A stretch of DNA of 57,426 nucleotides from Propionibacteriaceae bacterium (GTDB lineage Bacteria; Actinomycetota; Actinomycetes; Propionibacteriales; Propionibacteriaceae): contig JAISHO010000007.1 in the NCBI GenBank assembly GCA_031262485.1, forward strand, positions 1 through 57,426, given 5' to 3'. Positions 43,487 to 52,734 of the stretch are shown here, in pieces; position 1 is the first letter of the stretch, and every line of letters begins with the position of its first letter. The notes beneath the pieces are model-generated. The model had not been told where the DNA came from. It did no database searches and saw only the letters and a list, made by a program, of their open reading frames with translations. Position numbers and translations under genes: made by a program.

Positions 43487-44785
43487 ATGTCATCGCCGTC
43501 AGACCCTCGTGTCGTCGTCATCCTCAGTTCGATCCGCTGGGGTTTCACCTGGCAGCGTCACCAAGCGATCGCCCGGGCCGCCGCCCAAGCCGGCTGGACG
43601 GTCATCTTCCGCGAGAGCCATCCCCGTCGTCCTGGCCAAATCGCCCTCTGGGTCCAACGCAAGATTCGCGGCAAGCTGGGCCTCAAAGTCGACAACCATG
43701 AGACGTCCCCGCACGCCATCCCCGAGGGAGCCCACGTCATCTCCGCCGAGGAGGCGCCGACGGTGCGCTCGTTCTGCCGCCGCGTCGACCGGATCACCGG
43801 GGGTCGGCCCGTCGATCTCGTCGTGGCCTATCTCCCCTCCGGCCAATCGTGGCGGATCATCGAACGGCTCGGCGCCCCCGCCCTGTCCTACGACGACGTC
43901 CTCGACTGGGCCGAGGTGCCGGCCGATTGGTTCCCCCCGCCCCACTACGACCTCTACCAGGAGCGTTTCCTCGCCCCCAAGCCCGGGCGGATCTCCCGTT
44001 TGACGAGCGATTCCGCCGTTCTGCTCGACATCTGGCGCGAACGCGGCCACGACGGGGTGCTCATCCCTCCGGCGGCCGACGACGAGTACCTCGACGTCGA
44101 TTGGGGGGCCGACGCCATCGTGCCGAGGCGGATCGGCTATTTCGGCGCGGTGCTCCACACCATGGTCGACGTCGACCTGCTCGTCAAGCTGGCCGAGCGT
44201 TACGAAGTGGTCGTCGCCGGCCCGGCCGACGAGGTGGCCTACGGGAAGCTGCGCAAAGCCGGGGCGAGCATCATCGGCCCCTTCGAGTTGCCGGAGCTGG
44301 TGGAGAATCTCAGGACCTGGTCTGCCATCCTTTTGCCTTATCAGACGAATCGGGCCAACACCCTCGTCCCGGCGAAGATCTGGAACGCGATCGCCACCGG
44401 GCGTCCCGTCTACACCTCCGGGCTCATGCTCGGCGAGGAGCTCGTTCCTTTCACCCGCGACATGACGGAGTTGTTCGAGGACGGATACGAGATCCCGGCG
44501 CCGCAACCGCGCGACAACGTGCCGGTCTGGGGGGATCGCTGGGCCACGCTCATCGGCGCCTTTGGCGATTCGCTCGCCGGCGCGGCCGATGAGACAGTTC
44601 CGGCGACCGCTCTCGCTGACGAGCCACCAGTCGACCACAGCGAAGACACCTTGCCGAGGGGAGCGTTGTGGACGACCGTGCCACGATCGGCGGCCAGCCC
44701 GGTCACTGCGGACATCCTCGACGCCGTCTCCCCGGTGTCGAACACGGCTGGCGCCGCTGTCTCCGAGACGACGGGAGGGCGGTGA
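43487..44785 (+). CDS. GT4/GT1-like glycosyltransferase
   Basis: A two-domain (GT-B-type) glycosyltransferase of 432 residues. The N-terminal half begins with a Rossmann strand VVVILSSIRWGFTWQRHQAIARAAAQAGW, typical of family 1/4-like transferases that start with a 'house of the rival' strand; the C-terminal half has IGYFGAVLHTMVDVDLLVKLAERYEVVVAGP, GPFELPELVENLRTWSAILLPYQTNRAN and PAKIWNAIATGRPVYTS, the nucleotide-sugar-binding region. The sugar is unknown. Residues after about 365 are low complexity and vary in composition. ATG 43487 is preferred over TTG 43469. The next gene starts 2 bp after the stop. Confidence 0.83.
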   Translation: MSSPSDPRVVVILSSIRWGFTWQRHQAIARAAAQAGWTVIFRESHPRRPGQIALWVQRKIRGKLGLKVDNHETSPHAIPEGAHVISAEEAPTVRSFCRRVDRITGGRPVDLVVAYLPSGQSWRIIERLGAPALSYDDVLDWAEVPADWFPPPHYDLYQERFLAPKPGRISRLTSDSAVLLDIWRERGHDGVLIPPAADDEYLDVDWGADAIVPRRIGYFGAVLHTMVDVDLLVKLAERYEVVVAGPADEVAYGKLRKAGASIIGPFELPELVENLRTWSAILLPYQTNRANTLVPAKIWNAIATGRPVYTSGLMLGEELVPFTRDMTELFEDGYEIPAPQPRDNVPVWGDRWATLIGAFGDSLAGAADETVPATALADEPPVDHSEDTLPRGALWTTVPRSAASPVTADILDAVSPVSNTAGAAVSETTGGR

Positions 44786-44787
44786 CG

Positions 44788-46023
44788 ATGGTCGTCGACC
44801 AACCGGCCCGAGAACCGTCCCGCCGCCCTGAGCCTGAGGCGCTCTTGGTGTCGGTCGTGGTGCCGGTGCACGACGCCCTTGAGGGGCTGGATCGTTGTGT
44901 TGAGAGTCTGCTCGGCCAAACTCACCGTCGTCTCGAGATCATCCTCGTCGACGACGGCAGCACGGACGGGTCCAGTGGATTGTGCGATTGGTACGCCGAG
45001 CGGGACGAGCGGATCATCGCTCTGCACCAATCGAACGCTGGTCCGTCGCGGGCCCGCAACGTCGGGCTCTCCCGGATGACCGGCGATTATGTCACCTTCG
45101 TCGATTCAGATGACCTGGTGTCGCCGCACTACGTCGAACGGTTGCTCGGCGAAGCGCTCGACTCCGAGGCGGATTGCGTCGCTGGCGGGTACTCGCATGT
45201 CTCGTCAGGCGGAGACGAACCGCCGGTGGCGAAAATTCCGACCTTTTCCTTCCCCGAGGCGGGTGGGATCGGTCCGGTCCGCCGCCTCCTCGTCGACGCC
45301 GATCTCCTCGGGGTCGTCGCCGTCAAGCTGTATCGCGCCGCGTTCATTCGCCGTTATCGCTTGTTCTTCCCTGAAGACATTTGGGCTGGGGAGGATATGT
45401 GTTTCAACCTGACGGCGTTCGGCTTGGCCGCCCGGGTGGGGTGGGTCGGCGAATCGCTCTATAGCTATATCCAGCGCCCGGGCAGCCTCGTCAACCAACC
45501 GCTCGGGCCGCGCACGACCGGATCCCGTCTCGCCTGTGTGCGGCGAGTCAGCGATTACGTGACGATCAACTATCCCCAACTCGACCGTGAGCTGACGTAT
45601 TACCGAACCAACGCTTTGCTCAGCCTCATCAACGGCATGGTCGACGAAGGCGTCGAGCCGGTCTCGCTGTGGCATGACGTCGCCGATGAGTTGGCCCGCG
45701 GGCGCGAGGCCGCCCTGGCTAACCCCACCATCGACACGAAAGCGAAACGACGGCTGCGCATTCTCCGCTTCGGGCGCGCGCCCTATCTCCTCTCAACCCA
45801 CCTTTACCGCCTCATGACCCGAGCTCCCCGCCGATCCGAGGACAACTCACGATCAGACGCTCCACGATCGGGCGGCCCGGCGTCGCCCGCCGAGATCCCC
45901 GTGTCGTCCGCGAAAGTCTCCGCCCGCCCCGTCGCGGTGAGCGGAGTCATCGTCCCCCTGGCTGCGCAGGCCGTATCCCCCCGGCGAACCAGTGGGTTCG
46001 TCGTCACGACAGGAGAGTCATGA
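44788..46023 (+). CDS. Family 2 glycosyltransferase
   Basis: A GT-A-fold glycosyltransferase (411 residues). The family 2 signature is complete: SVVVPVHDALEGLDRCVESLLGQTH, IILVDDGSTDGSSGLCDWYAE, SNAGPSRARNVGLSRMTGDYVTFVDSDDLV with the metal-binding DSDD, and an FPEDIWAGEDMCFNLTAF acceptor-side motif with the catalytic ED pair. The last 90 residues are Ser/Pro/Ala-rich and probably disordered. GGGAGGG precedes ATG 44788 by 8 nt. Its stop overlaps the galE start (ATGA), so the two are coupled. It adds one sugar of the repeat unit, possibly the galactose made available by GalE. Confidence 0.9.
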   Translation: MVVDQPAREPSRRPEPEALLVSVVVPVHDALEGLDRCVESLLGQTHRRLEIILVDDGSTDGSSGLCDWYAERDERIIALHQSNAGPSRARNVGLSRMTGDYVTFVDSDDLVSPHYVERLLGEALDSEADCVAGGYSHVSSGGDEPPVAKIPTFSFPEAGGIGPVRRLLVDADLLGVVAVKLYRAAFIRRYRLFFPEDIWAGEDMCFNLTAFGLAARVGWVGESLYSYIQRPGSLVNQPLGPRTTGSRLACVRRVSDYVTINYPQLDRELTYYRTNALLSLINGMVDEGVEPVSLWHDVADELARGREAALANPTIDTKAKRRLRILRFGRAPYLLSTHLYRLMTRAPRRSEDNSRSDAPRSGGPASPAEIPVSSAKVSARPVAVSGVIVPLAAQAVSPRRTSGFVVTTGES

Positions 46024-47018
46024 GAGTTCTCATCACCGGCGGCGCCGGATACATCGGCAGCCACACCGCGGTCGAATTGCTGAGCGAGGGTCACGAAGTC
46101 ATCATCTTCGACAACTACTCGAACAGCAGCACGACGGTGCCTGAACGCATCGCCCGGATCACCGGCGGACCTTTGACCTGTTTCCGCGGTGATCTTCTGC
46201 GCCCCTCCGACCTCGACCTCGTCATCCGCGACCAGGGCATCGACGCCGTCATCCACTGCGCCGGCTTCAAAGCGGTGGCCGAGTCGGTCGAGGACCCGCT
46301 CATGTATTACCGCAACAATCTCACCGGGCTCATCAATCTCCTCGACGCGATGGCGGAGCATGATGTGCGCAACCTCGTCTTCAGTAGTTCAGCGACGGTG
46401 TACCACGCCAGCGGAGAATCGCCGTATCAAGAAGACAGCCTTGTCGGAGCCAACAATCCTTATGGGCGAACGAAGGAGATGTCGGAGCGGGTGCTGGCCG
46501 ATCTCGTCGCTTCGGATCCCACCTGGGCGGTGACGATCTTGCGCTATTTCAATCCGATCGGCGCTCATCCCAGTGGCTTGATCGGCGACGATCCGGAGGG
46601 GATCCCCGCCAATCTTCTGCCCTACGTCGCCCGGGTCGCGGCTGGCGAATTGCCCGCGGTCCAGATTTATGGCGACGACTACGACACCCCAGACGGCACC
46701 GGAATCCGTGATTACATCCACATCATGGATCTCGCACGCGGTCATGTGCTCGCGCTCCTGGAGAACCGTGAACCGGGGATGCGCGTCTACAACCTCGGCA
46801 CCGGGCGGGGCACCTCGGTCAAGGAACTGATCGCCGCCTTCGAAGCGGCCAACGGATGCGTCGTCCCCAGCGTCGTCACGGCGCGGCGTCCCGGCGATCT
46901 ACCCGTCGTCTACGCCGATCCGACCCTGGCCCGTCAGGAGCTGGGTTTCACCCCCCGCTATTCGCTCGAGGAGATGTGCGCTCACGCCTGGGCATGGCAG
47001 CGCCTCCGACAAGGCTAG
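46020..47018 (+). CDS. galE: UDP-glucose 4-epimerase
   Basis: A short-chain dehydrogenase that interconverts UDP-glucose and UDP-galactose with tightly bound NAD. In the 332-residue protein the NAD loop GGAGYIGS is at 7-14, catalytic S124 in SSSATVY, and the YxxxK pair Y148/K152 in NPYGRTK. DGTGIRDYIHIMDLARGH and the FNLGTG-like YNLGTGRG motif are also as expected. Being coupled to the GT2 gene and placed last in the + arm, it supplies UDP-galactose (or UDP-GalNAc) to the polysaccharide pathway. It converges on the acyltransferase gene at 47204. Confidence 0.96.
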   Translation: MRVLITGGAGYIGSHTAVELLSEGHEVIIFDNYSNSSTTVPERIARITGGPLTCFRGDLLRPSDLDLVIRDQGIDAVIHCAGFKAVAESVEDPLMYYRNNLTGLINLLDAMAEHDVRNLVFSSSATVYHASGESPYQEDSLVGANNPYGRTKEMSERVLADLVASDPTWAVTILRYFNPIGAHPSGLIGDDPEGIPANLLPYVARVAAGELPAVQIYGDDYDTPDGTGIRDYIHIMDLARGHVLALLENREPGMRVYNLGTGRGTSVKELIAAFEAANGCVVPSVVTARRPGDLPVVYADPTLARQELGFTPRYSLEEMCAHAWAWQRLRQG

Positions 47019-47203
47019 GGGATCAAGGGGCGCAGGCCTCGCGGATCAGAGATCGCACGGTCGAACCGTCGTAGCGGATGGCTCCGGTGGCGCAGATCGT
47101 CGACGTGGTCTCTCGGCGAGTCTCACTCGTCGCATCCCCCGTCCGCGGGGCCTGTCCCACGCTCCGGCGCCGTTCGCCGATGTCGTTGATCGGTGTCGCC
47201 CGC

Positions 47204-48478
47204 TCAAATCGAGGATCGGCGCGTCTTCGCTGGGACGTAAGCGCGTTGCCCGAGGAAGGCCCAACTGATCCAGCTGATCCGCCCCAAGGTCACCTCGAAG
47301 ACGACGGGCAGCGCGATGCCGCAGATCAGCCCGGTCACGAAGACAGCCACCTCGTTCTCGACGCCAAGCGCGCTCAGCGCCACCCGTGATCCGGCCACGC
47401 CGAAGACGTGGAGGAGATAGATCGCGAAGGAGAAGTAGCCCAGCCGCGCCAGCGGGGCCCAGGTCAGGCGTTGACGGAAGCAGATGAGGGCGGCGATGCC
47501 GCTGAGCCCGAGCAGCGTCCCTAAGATCCCCGATTGGAGGGCGGTCAGGTCGACGTCGAGGAAGATGTCGGCGAAGCGGGCCAGGAACAGCACGATCGCG
47601 GTGGCGAGGAAGACCCAGCCGGCCCGCCCGGTCCCTCCATCGAACCAGCACAGCGCCCGACCGACGAGGAAGAAGGGTCGATCGCCCTCTCGGCGGCTCC
47701 GGTGTCGGCACAGCGCCCGCCCGACGAGGAAGAAGGGGAGCAACTCGACCGCCCGGTCGAGGGAGAAGACGTAGAACGGGAAGCCATAGACGGTCACCGT
47801 CAGGCTGAGCAGGCCCGTCCCGGCGATCCAGAGCGCCGAGGTCACCGGCCGGTCGTCGAGTCCGAGCAGGTCGATGAGGGCGACGACGATGAGGATGACG
47901 AAGACGGCTTGGAGGAACCAGAAATGCGCCGTCTCGACGACATAGACGGTCCACCACCGTGACAAGGGCGCGTTCGAGTTCGCTCCGGGCAGGAGCGCCT
48001 GGGTCACCATGAAGACGGTTCCGACGGTGACGAGGGGCACGAGCAGACGGCGGACCTTCCCGAGGAGGAAGCGGGGGAAGGCCTCCTTCGAGGAGACCGG
48101 TCGAAGCGCGTAGACGAATCCGGACAGCGCGGTGAACAGTGGCATCCGCAGGTCGGCGAAGAGGGTGTAGAGATGGCGCCAGAGCGAGTCGTCGGCCACC
48201 GTCATGCCGTTGTCAGCAGTGCTGCCGACGACGTGGCCCGCCACCATGGCGATGACGGCGATGCCGCGCAGCGTGTCGATCGACTGGTCGCGTCGGGGGG
48301 TCCGAATCGTGGGGGTTGGCAATGAAGTGACGGTGCGTTTGACGGTGGTCGTCAGGTCGACAGTTTCGCCCGGGGGGACGAGTCGTCTTGTCGGATCCGA
48401 CGATGATGACGGTGGCGGCGAGGTGACCAAGGTGGAGAGAGAGGGCATGACGCCGCGCCGGCCGGTGGAGGAGGTCAT
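47204..48478 (-). CDS. Acyltransferase 3 family protein (copy B')
   Basis: An integral membrane acyltransferase (about ten helices) of the acyltransferase 3/OafA group, expected to O-acylate a surface glycan. After a Ser/Thr/Pro-rich N-terminus of about 65 residues comes RRDQSIDTLRGIAVIAMVAGHVVG, with the family's Asp, Arg and His. It is a close paralog of the gene at 48679-49857 over the whole length. It differs by an insertion of about 20 residues near residue 250 in which FFLVGRALC occurs twice, which lengthens or disrupts one membrane segment. Its ATG follows directly on the stop of a decayed gene end (TGAATG). It is the last gene of the - arm of the glycan cluster. Confidence 0.85.
   Translation of the reverse strand: MTSSTGRRGVMPSLSTLVTSPPPSSSSDPTRRLVPPGETVDLTTTVKRTVTSLPTPTIRTPRRDQSIDTLRGIAVIAMVAGHVVGSTADNGMTVADDSLWRHLYTLFADLRMPLFTALSGFVYALRPVSSKEAFPRFLLGKVRRLLVPLVTVGTVFMVTQALLPGANSNAPLSRWWTVYVVETAHFWFLQAVFVILIVVALIDLLGLDDRPVTSALWIAGTGLLSLTVTVYGFPFYVFSLDRAVELLPFFLVGRALCRHRSRREGDRPFFLVGRALCWFDGGTGRAGWVFLATAIVLFLARFADIFLDVDLTALQSGILGTLLGLSGIAALICFRQRLTWAPLARLGYFSFAIYLLHVFGVAGSRVALSALGVENEVAVFVTGLICGIALPVVFEVTLGRISWISWAFLGQRAYVPAKTRRSSI
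47648..47737. repeat. 30-bp direct repeat inside acyltransferase B'
   Basis: Bases 47648-47677 and 47708-47737 are identical except for one base, offset by exactly 60 bp. The result is an in-frame 20-codon insertion that duplicates FFLVGRALC; the paralog at 48679 has the segment once. Confidence 0.8.
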
Positions 48479-48660
48479 TCAATGAAGCTTTCGTGCGATG
48501 AGGGATGTCAGTGAGAGAGGCGTCGACGACGGGGGAGATGGCGACGGCGACGAAGGCGACAAGGAAGGTTAAGTCGAGGACGTGCTCGGCGGCGGTCGAG
48601 AGGACGCACGGGGCGATGACGAGGGCGGTGAGGCGCCAGCGGCGCTCCCCTTTGAGGCGA
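48479..48660 (-). pseudogene. Decayed 3' end of a third acyltransferase (copy A')
   Basis: The gap between the paralogs B and B' has coding character on the - strand but no start. One frame gives a hydrophobic stretch (TALVIAPCVLSTAAEHVLD, then LTFLVAFVAVAIS), and after a one-base shift the end reads IARKLH-stop directly before the B' ATG. The intact gene A at 49857 ends VARKLI-stop at the same place before B, and the DNA CGCACGAAAGCT is shared. It is therefore the relic of a duplicated A gene. Confidence 0.66.
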
Positions 48661-48678
48661 TCAGTCGTTGAAGCGAGG

Positions 48679-49857
48679 TCATCCCTTCGTCGACCCTCCC
48701 GGGCTGGTGTAAGCCCGCTGCCCGAGGAAGGCCCAACTGATCCAGCCGATCCGTCCGAAGGTCACCTCGAACAGCACCGGCAGGGCGAGGCCGCAGATCA
48801 GCCCGACGACGAAGACGATGATGTCGGATTCGACGCCGAGCAGGCTGAGGCCCAGGCGGGATCCGGCCACACCGAAGACGTGGAGCAGGTAGATCGCGAA
48901 GGAGAAATATCCGATACGGGCCAGAGGCGCCCACGCCAACCGTCGGCGGAAGACGATGAGGGCGGCGACGCCGCTGAGCCCGAACAGCGTCGCGAGAATC
49001 CTGGTGGGAAGAATGGTCACGTCAAGTTCGAGGAAAATATCGGCCGAGCGGGCCGCGAGGAGGACGAGGGATGTCGCGAGGATCCACCAGCCGGTTCGGC
49101 CGATGCCGTTGCCGTAACGGCTCAAAGCCCTCCCGAGGAGGAAGAAGGGGAGTAATTCGAGGGCCCGGTCGATGGAGAAGAAGTAGAACGGGAAGTGTCC
49201 CGTCGTCACCACGAGGCTGACGAGGCTGGTTCCAGCGATCCACAGCGCCGCGGTCGCCGGGCGCTTGTCGAGACCGAACAGGTCGATGAGAGCGACAGCG
49301 ATGAGAATGAGGAAAATCGCTTGCAGGAACCAGAAATGGGCGGTTCCAACGACGTAGACCGTCCACCAGCGCGAAAGCGGAACATCGGAATTCGTCCCGG
49401 GGATGATCGCCTGGGTGATGGTGAAGATCGTGCCGACAGTGACGAGGGGCACAAGGAGGCGACGAACTTTTCCAACGACGAAACGCGGGAACTCATCCGC
49501 TTTCGTCAAAGGGCGGAGCGCGTAGACGAACCCTGACAAGGCGATGAATAGTGGCATTTTCAGGTCGTCGGAGAGGAGGGTGAGACGTCTCCAGAGCGAG
49601 TCGTCGGGCACCGTCATGCCGTGGTCCGCAGTGCTGCCGATGACATGGCCGGCCACCATGGCGATGATGGCGACGCCGCGCAAGGTGTCGATCGACTGGT
49701 CGCGTCGACGCCGACCGGGAGCGCTCACCGAACCGGCGGGAGGCGCGGTGGGGCCTTCCCCGACCTGTCGGGCCGGTGAGTCGGCGCTCCGAGGGGGAAG
49801 CGCGGTGGCGCTGATCGGCGGGGAGGATGAGGTGCGCAGGTCGGGGGGAGATGACAT
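48679..49857 (-). CDS. Acyltransferase 3 family protein (copy B)
   Basis: An integral membrane O-acyltransferase (392 residues, about ten helices). It has the family N-terminal motif RRDQSIDTLRGVAIIAMVAGHVIG after a proline-rich leader of about 50 residues, and the later SRWWTVYVVGTAHFWFLQAIFLILI and YFSFAIYLLHVFG helices. It is the intact counterpart of B' (47204-48478) and lacks that protein's internal duplication. Its ATG overlaps the stop of the preceding acyltransferase gene (TGATG), so the two are translationally coupled. Many open frames run on upstream, but this start fits the coupling and the paralog's N-terminus (MTSS versus MSSP). Confidence 0.88.
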   Translation of the reverse strand: MSSPPDLRTSSSPPISATALPPRSADSPARQVGEGPTAPPAGSVSAPGRRRRDQSIDTLRGVAIIAMVAGHVIGSTADHGMTVPDDSLWRRLTLLSDDLKMPLFIALSGFVYALRPLTKADEFPRFVVGKVRRLLVPLVTVGTIFTITQAIIPGTNSDVPLSRWWTVYVVGTAHFWFLQAIFLILIAVALIDLFGLDKRPATAALWIAGTSLVSLVVTTGHFPFYFFSIDRALELLPFFLLGRALSRYGNGIGRTGWWILATSLVLLAARSADIFLELDVTILPTRILATLFGLSGVAALIVFRRRLAWAPLARIGYFSFAIYLLHVFGVAGSRLGLSLLGVESDIIVFVVGLICGLALPVLFEVTFGRIGWISWAFLGQRAYTSPGGSTKG

Positions 49858-51041
49858 CAGATGAGCTTTCGTGCGACGGGCAGATGGGCGAGGAGGGCGG
49901 CGACGGCATAGGAGACGACGACGGTGACGAGGGCGACGAGGGGCACGGCGAGCAGAGGGAGGAAGGCGGTCGCGGAGAACCCGATGAGGCTGAGCGCCGT
50001 CAAGACGAGGGCGTGGACGAGGTAGACGCCGAAGCTGAGTTCGCTCAAGCGGCCCCAACGTCGATCCCAGCGCGGGGAAGGGACCCGCCCGGAGAGTCCG
50101 TCTTTGAAAGCCACGAAGACGGAGGCGGAGATGACGGCGATGCCCGGAGACAGGGGAGCGTAGAGCATGCCGTCGTGGCCGAAACTCTGAGAGAGCACGG
50201 TCGCGCCGGCGAGGATCGCGACGGCGCTCACGAGGGCGGCGCCGTGGAGGAGACGGCGGGCCCCCCGGCTCAGGTCGTAGCGGGAGAAATAGTGACCTGC
50301 GAGGAAATATCCGGCGTATCCCGTCACTTCGTCGAGGGGGAAGAAGAGCGTGCGCTCCACACCGCCGGCGCCCAGCGTCAAGAAATGATCGACGAGACGG
50401 ACGACGGTTCCGCTAAGGCAGAGCAGGAGGGCGTATTCGAGGACACGGCGGCTCGCTCCGGCGACGAAGCGGGCGAGGATCGGGGTGATCAGATAGAGCC
50501 CGATGATCATGTAGAGGAACCACAGGTGGTACCAGGCGGGTTGGAGGAGGAAGCGGGCGGGCAGCCCGAGCAGTTCGTCGCCGACCTCGGCCGGGGTGCT
50601 GCCGGGGATGCCGAGGGCGATGTCGAGGAGGTTGTAGAGCAACCCCCAGGCGATGAGGGCGGCGAGGATGCGCCCGGCCCGTTTCCGCACCCCGGCCCAT
50701 TCCTGGGTGAAGTCGTCCGGCAGCGGACGGGCGAGGAGGAACATTCCACTGACCATGACGAAGATGGGCACCGCCCACCGTGTCGCCACCTCGGCGACGT
50801 TCGTCACCTGCCAATCGAAGGAGCCGACCGGCAGGTCGGCCCAGGCTCCGTCGGCGGTGTGGAGGAGGACGACGGCGACGGTGGCGCACACCCGCAACGC
50901 GTCGGCGTAGAACAGGCGGCCGCGGGGTTGGGATCCACCGGTTGTCGGTCCGTCTGTGATCGTGCCCGGCGCGGAGGTGTCGCTTGACGGGGAGCCCGGA
51001 AGGGCGACCGGCGGTGGGGCGATGTCGGGGGGCTGTGGCAC
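49857..51041 (-). CDS. Acyltransferase 3 family protein (copy A)
   Basis: An integral membrane acyltransferase (394 residues, about ten helices) from a different branch than B and B'. After about 38 residues comes RLFYADALRVCATVAVVLLHTADGAW, with the family Arg and catalytic-type His, then WAVPIFVMVSGMFLL and LQPAWYHLWFLYMIIGLYLITPIL, and SFGVYLVHALVLTAL near the end. The start is GTG 51041: TAGGAGGT lies 6 nt upstream, and any longer frame would run into the flippase gene. It likely adds acetyl or another acyl group to the exported glycan. It is 23 bp behind the flippase gene and coupled to B. Confidence 0.85.
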   Translation of the reverse strand: MPQPPDIAPPPVALPGSPSSDTSAPGTITDGPTTGGSQPRGRLFYADALRVCATVAVVLLHTADGAWADLPVGSFDWQVTNVAEVATRWAVPIFVMVSGMFLLARPLPDDFTQEWAGVRKRAGRILAALIAWGLLYNLLDIALGIPGSTPAEVGDELLGLPARFLLQPAWYHLWFLYMIIGLYLITPILARFVAGASRRVLEYALLLCLSGTVVRLVDHFLTLGAGGVERTLFFPLDEVTGYAGYFLAGHYFSRYDLSRGARRLLHGAALVSAVAILAGATVLSQSFGHDGMLYAPLSPGIAVISASVFVAFKDGLSGRVPSPRWDRRWGRLSELSFGVYLVHALVLTALSLIGFSATAFLPLLAVPLVALVTVVVSYAVAALLAHLPVARKLI

Positions 51042-51064
51042 GGGGAACCTCCTAGTCGTACGCG

Positions 51065-52606
51065 TCAGCGGGGAGATCGGCTGAAGAAGCGGGGGGCGAG
51101 ACGGGTCGTCACGAGAGCGAGGATTCCCGCTAGCCGGCGGCGGCAGGAGGGCACGAGGAGGCAGAGGAGGGCGCCGGCGATCCAGAGGAGGGCGTCTGCG
51201 GCCAGTGCGGCGGTGGAGCCGAGCCCGAGGCTTCGTTCGGCCAGCGTCGAGAGCACGGGAGCGGCCACGGCGAGGACGATGAAGTACCAGGTGTTCTCCA
51301 AGCTGGTGCGCACCGCCGCGCGAAGGGAGACGCCGACGCGGGGGAGGGCGTAGAAGAGGTAGGAGAGGAACATGAGGAGTTGGAGGGTGGCCATAGCCGC
51401 GGCGACGGCGACGACGCTGACGCGGGCGCAGACGATGACGGCGGCGACGATGAGAAGCCGGGGGACGAGTTCGGAGCGCAGGAGGACGCCACCGTTGCCG
51501 GAGGCGGTGAGGATCCAATAGTTGAAATATCCCGAGATCTGCACGAGGGCCCCGAGGGAGAGGATCGTGATGATGACGCCCACGCCCGTCCACTGCGGGC
51601 CGAGGATGATCCGCCCGGCCAACTCGCCATTGGCCGCGACGGCGCTCATGAAAGCGGCGCAGACGAAGGCGATGGGCGCGTGCACGGCCTTGGCGGCGGC
51701 GAAACGGGCAGCCGGGTCGTCGCCGGCTTGGGCGATCCGGGGCAGGGCGAGGCGGGTGAGCGGCACGGCCGTCTGCTGGATCGGCTGCGACGATATCTGG
51801 TTGGCGCGGCCGTAAAAACCGACCATGGCGGCGGGTTGATACCAGCCGAGCGCGAGCGAGTCGATGTTCCAGTTGAGGGCGCCGACAAGGTGGGTGACGA
51901 ACAACATGGCGCCGAAGGAGACGATCGAGCGGGTGCCCACGCCCCGGCGGGGAAGGCCGGGGATCCACCGTTCATGGGCGACGATGATGATGAGCGCGAC
52001 GAAGGCGGTGACGAGTTGTTGGGCGGCCAGGGCGATGGCGCCGGCGTCGGTGGTGAGCACGAGGGCGACGGCGACGGCGAAACCACACAGAGATCCGGCG
52101 GCGTCGGCCACGGAGATCCGCCCGAAGAGGCCCATCCGGCTGGCGTTGACCTGATACTGCGCCCGGATGCCGTTGAGGAGGAAGACCGGCGAGATGAGAT
52201 GGCACAAGGCCCGCAGTTCGGGGTAGCCGAACAGTGTCGCGATCCAAGGTGCCGCTAGGTTGAAGAGGATGGAGAACGCGGCGCCGAGCCCGGTGTTGAT
52301 CCAGAAGAGATTCGAGCGCTGCTCGGTGGTGATGACACTGCGCTGAAGACAGGCCGTCGACAAGCCGAGATCCCCGACGATCGAGGCGAGGAGCACGATC
52401 CCCATGGCGATGGCGATGAGACCGAAATCTTCTGGCGCTACGAGGCGTGACAACGTTGCCACGGAGATGATTTGGACGATATAGCGCGACCACTGCCCAG
52501 CCAAGATGACAGCAGCGGCGCGGGCCCCGAAACGGGCTTGATGGGGGGTGTTTCCTGTCATAAAAGGACACTCGAAGCCGAGGGCAGGCCGTCGGCTCTC
52601 CTCCAT
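51065..52606 (-). CDS. Polysaccharide flippase (Wzx/oligosaccharide flippase family)
   Basis: A MOP/MATE-superfamily flippase (513 residues, about 12-14 helices) that moves undecaprenyl-linked repeat units across the cytoplasmic membrane. The N-terminus shows the family pattern AAAVILAGQWSRYIVQIISVATLSRLVAPEDFGLIAIAMGI, then QRSVITTEQRSNLFWINTGLG and the central GWYQPAAMVGFYGRANQISSQPIQQTAVPL. It leads the - arm, followed by three acyltransferase genes, and completes a Wzx/Wzy-type pathway with the + arm enzymes. The start may be ATG 52606 or the in-frame ATG 52561; neither has a clear SD. Confidence 0.9.
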   Translation of the reverse strand: MEESRRPALGFECPFMTGNTPHQARFGARAAAVILAGQWSRYIVQIISVATLSRLVAPEDFGLIAIAMGIVLLASIVGDLGLSTACLQRSVITTEQRSNLFWINTGLGAAFSILFNLAAPWIATLFGYPELRALCHLISPVFLLNGIRAQYQVNASRMGLFGRISVADAAGSLCGFAVAVALVLTTDAGAIALAAQQLVTAFVALIIIVAHERWIPGLPRRGVGTRSIVSFGAMLFVTHLVGALNWNIDSLALGWYQPAAMVGFYGRANQISSQPIQQTAVPLTRLALPRIAQAGDDPAARFAAAKAVHAPIAFVCAAFMSAVAANGELAGRIILGPQWTGVGVIITILSLGALVQISGYFNYWILTASGNGGVLLRSELVPRLLIVAAVIVCARVSVVAVAAAMATLQLLMFLSYLFYALPRVGVSLRAAVRTSLENTWYFIVLAVAAPVLSTLAERSLGLGSTAALAADALLWIAGALLCLLVPSCRRRLAGILALVTTRLAPRFFSRSPR

Positions 52607-52661
52607 GACACAACCACACCCTCAAATTACCACTTCGGTGTGAAGATTTGAATTCGACGTG

Positions 52662-52699
52662 GTGAGGGCGCCTCCCCACGGATGGGAAGGCGCCCTCAC
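52662..52699. terminator. Stem-loop between remnant and flippase
   Basis: GTGAGGGCGCCT (52662-52673) pairs perfectly with AGGCGCCCTCAC (52688-52699), extended by CCC/GGG around a six-base loop. It lies just behind the stop of the start-less remnant and just before the flippase gene. Confidence 0.65.
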
Positions 52700-52734
52700 G
52701 GTGATGCCCCCGAGCGGCGAAACCGCTCGTTCGT

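Noticed and set aside
47023-47210. Possible short coding remnant on the - strand ending TGAIRYDGSTVRSLIREACAP
   Set aside because: Composition looks coding, but there is no start, no known family and it is under 65 codons; could be the 3' end of a lost gene between galE and B'.
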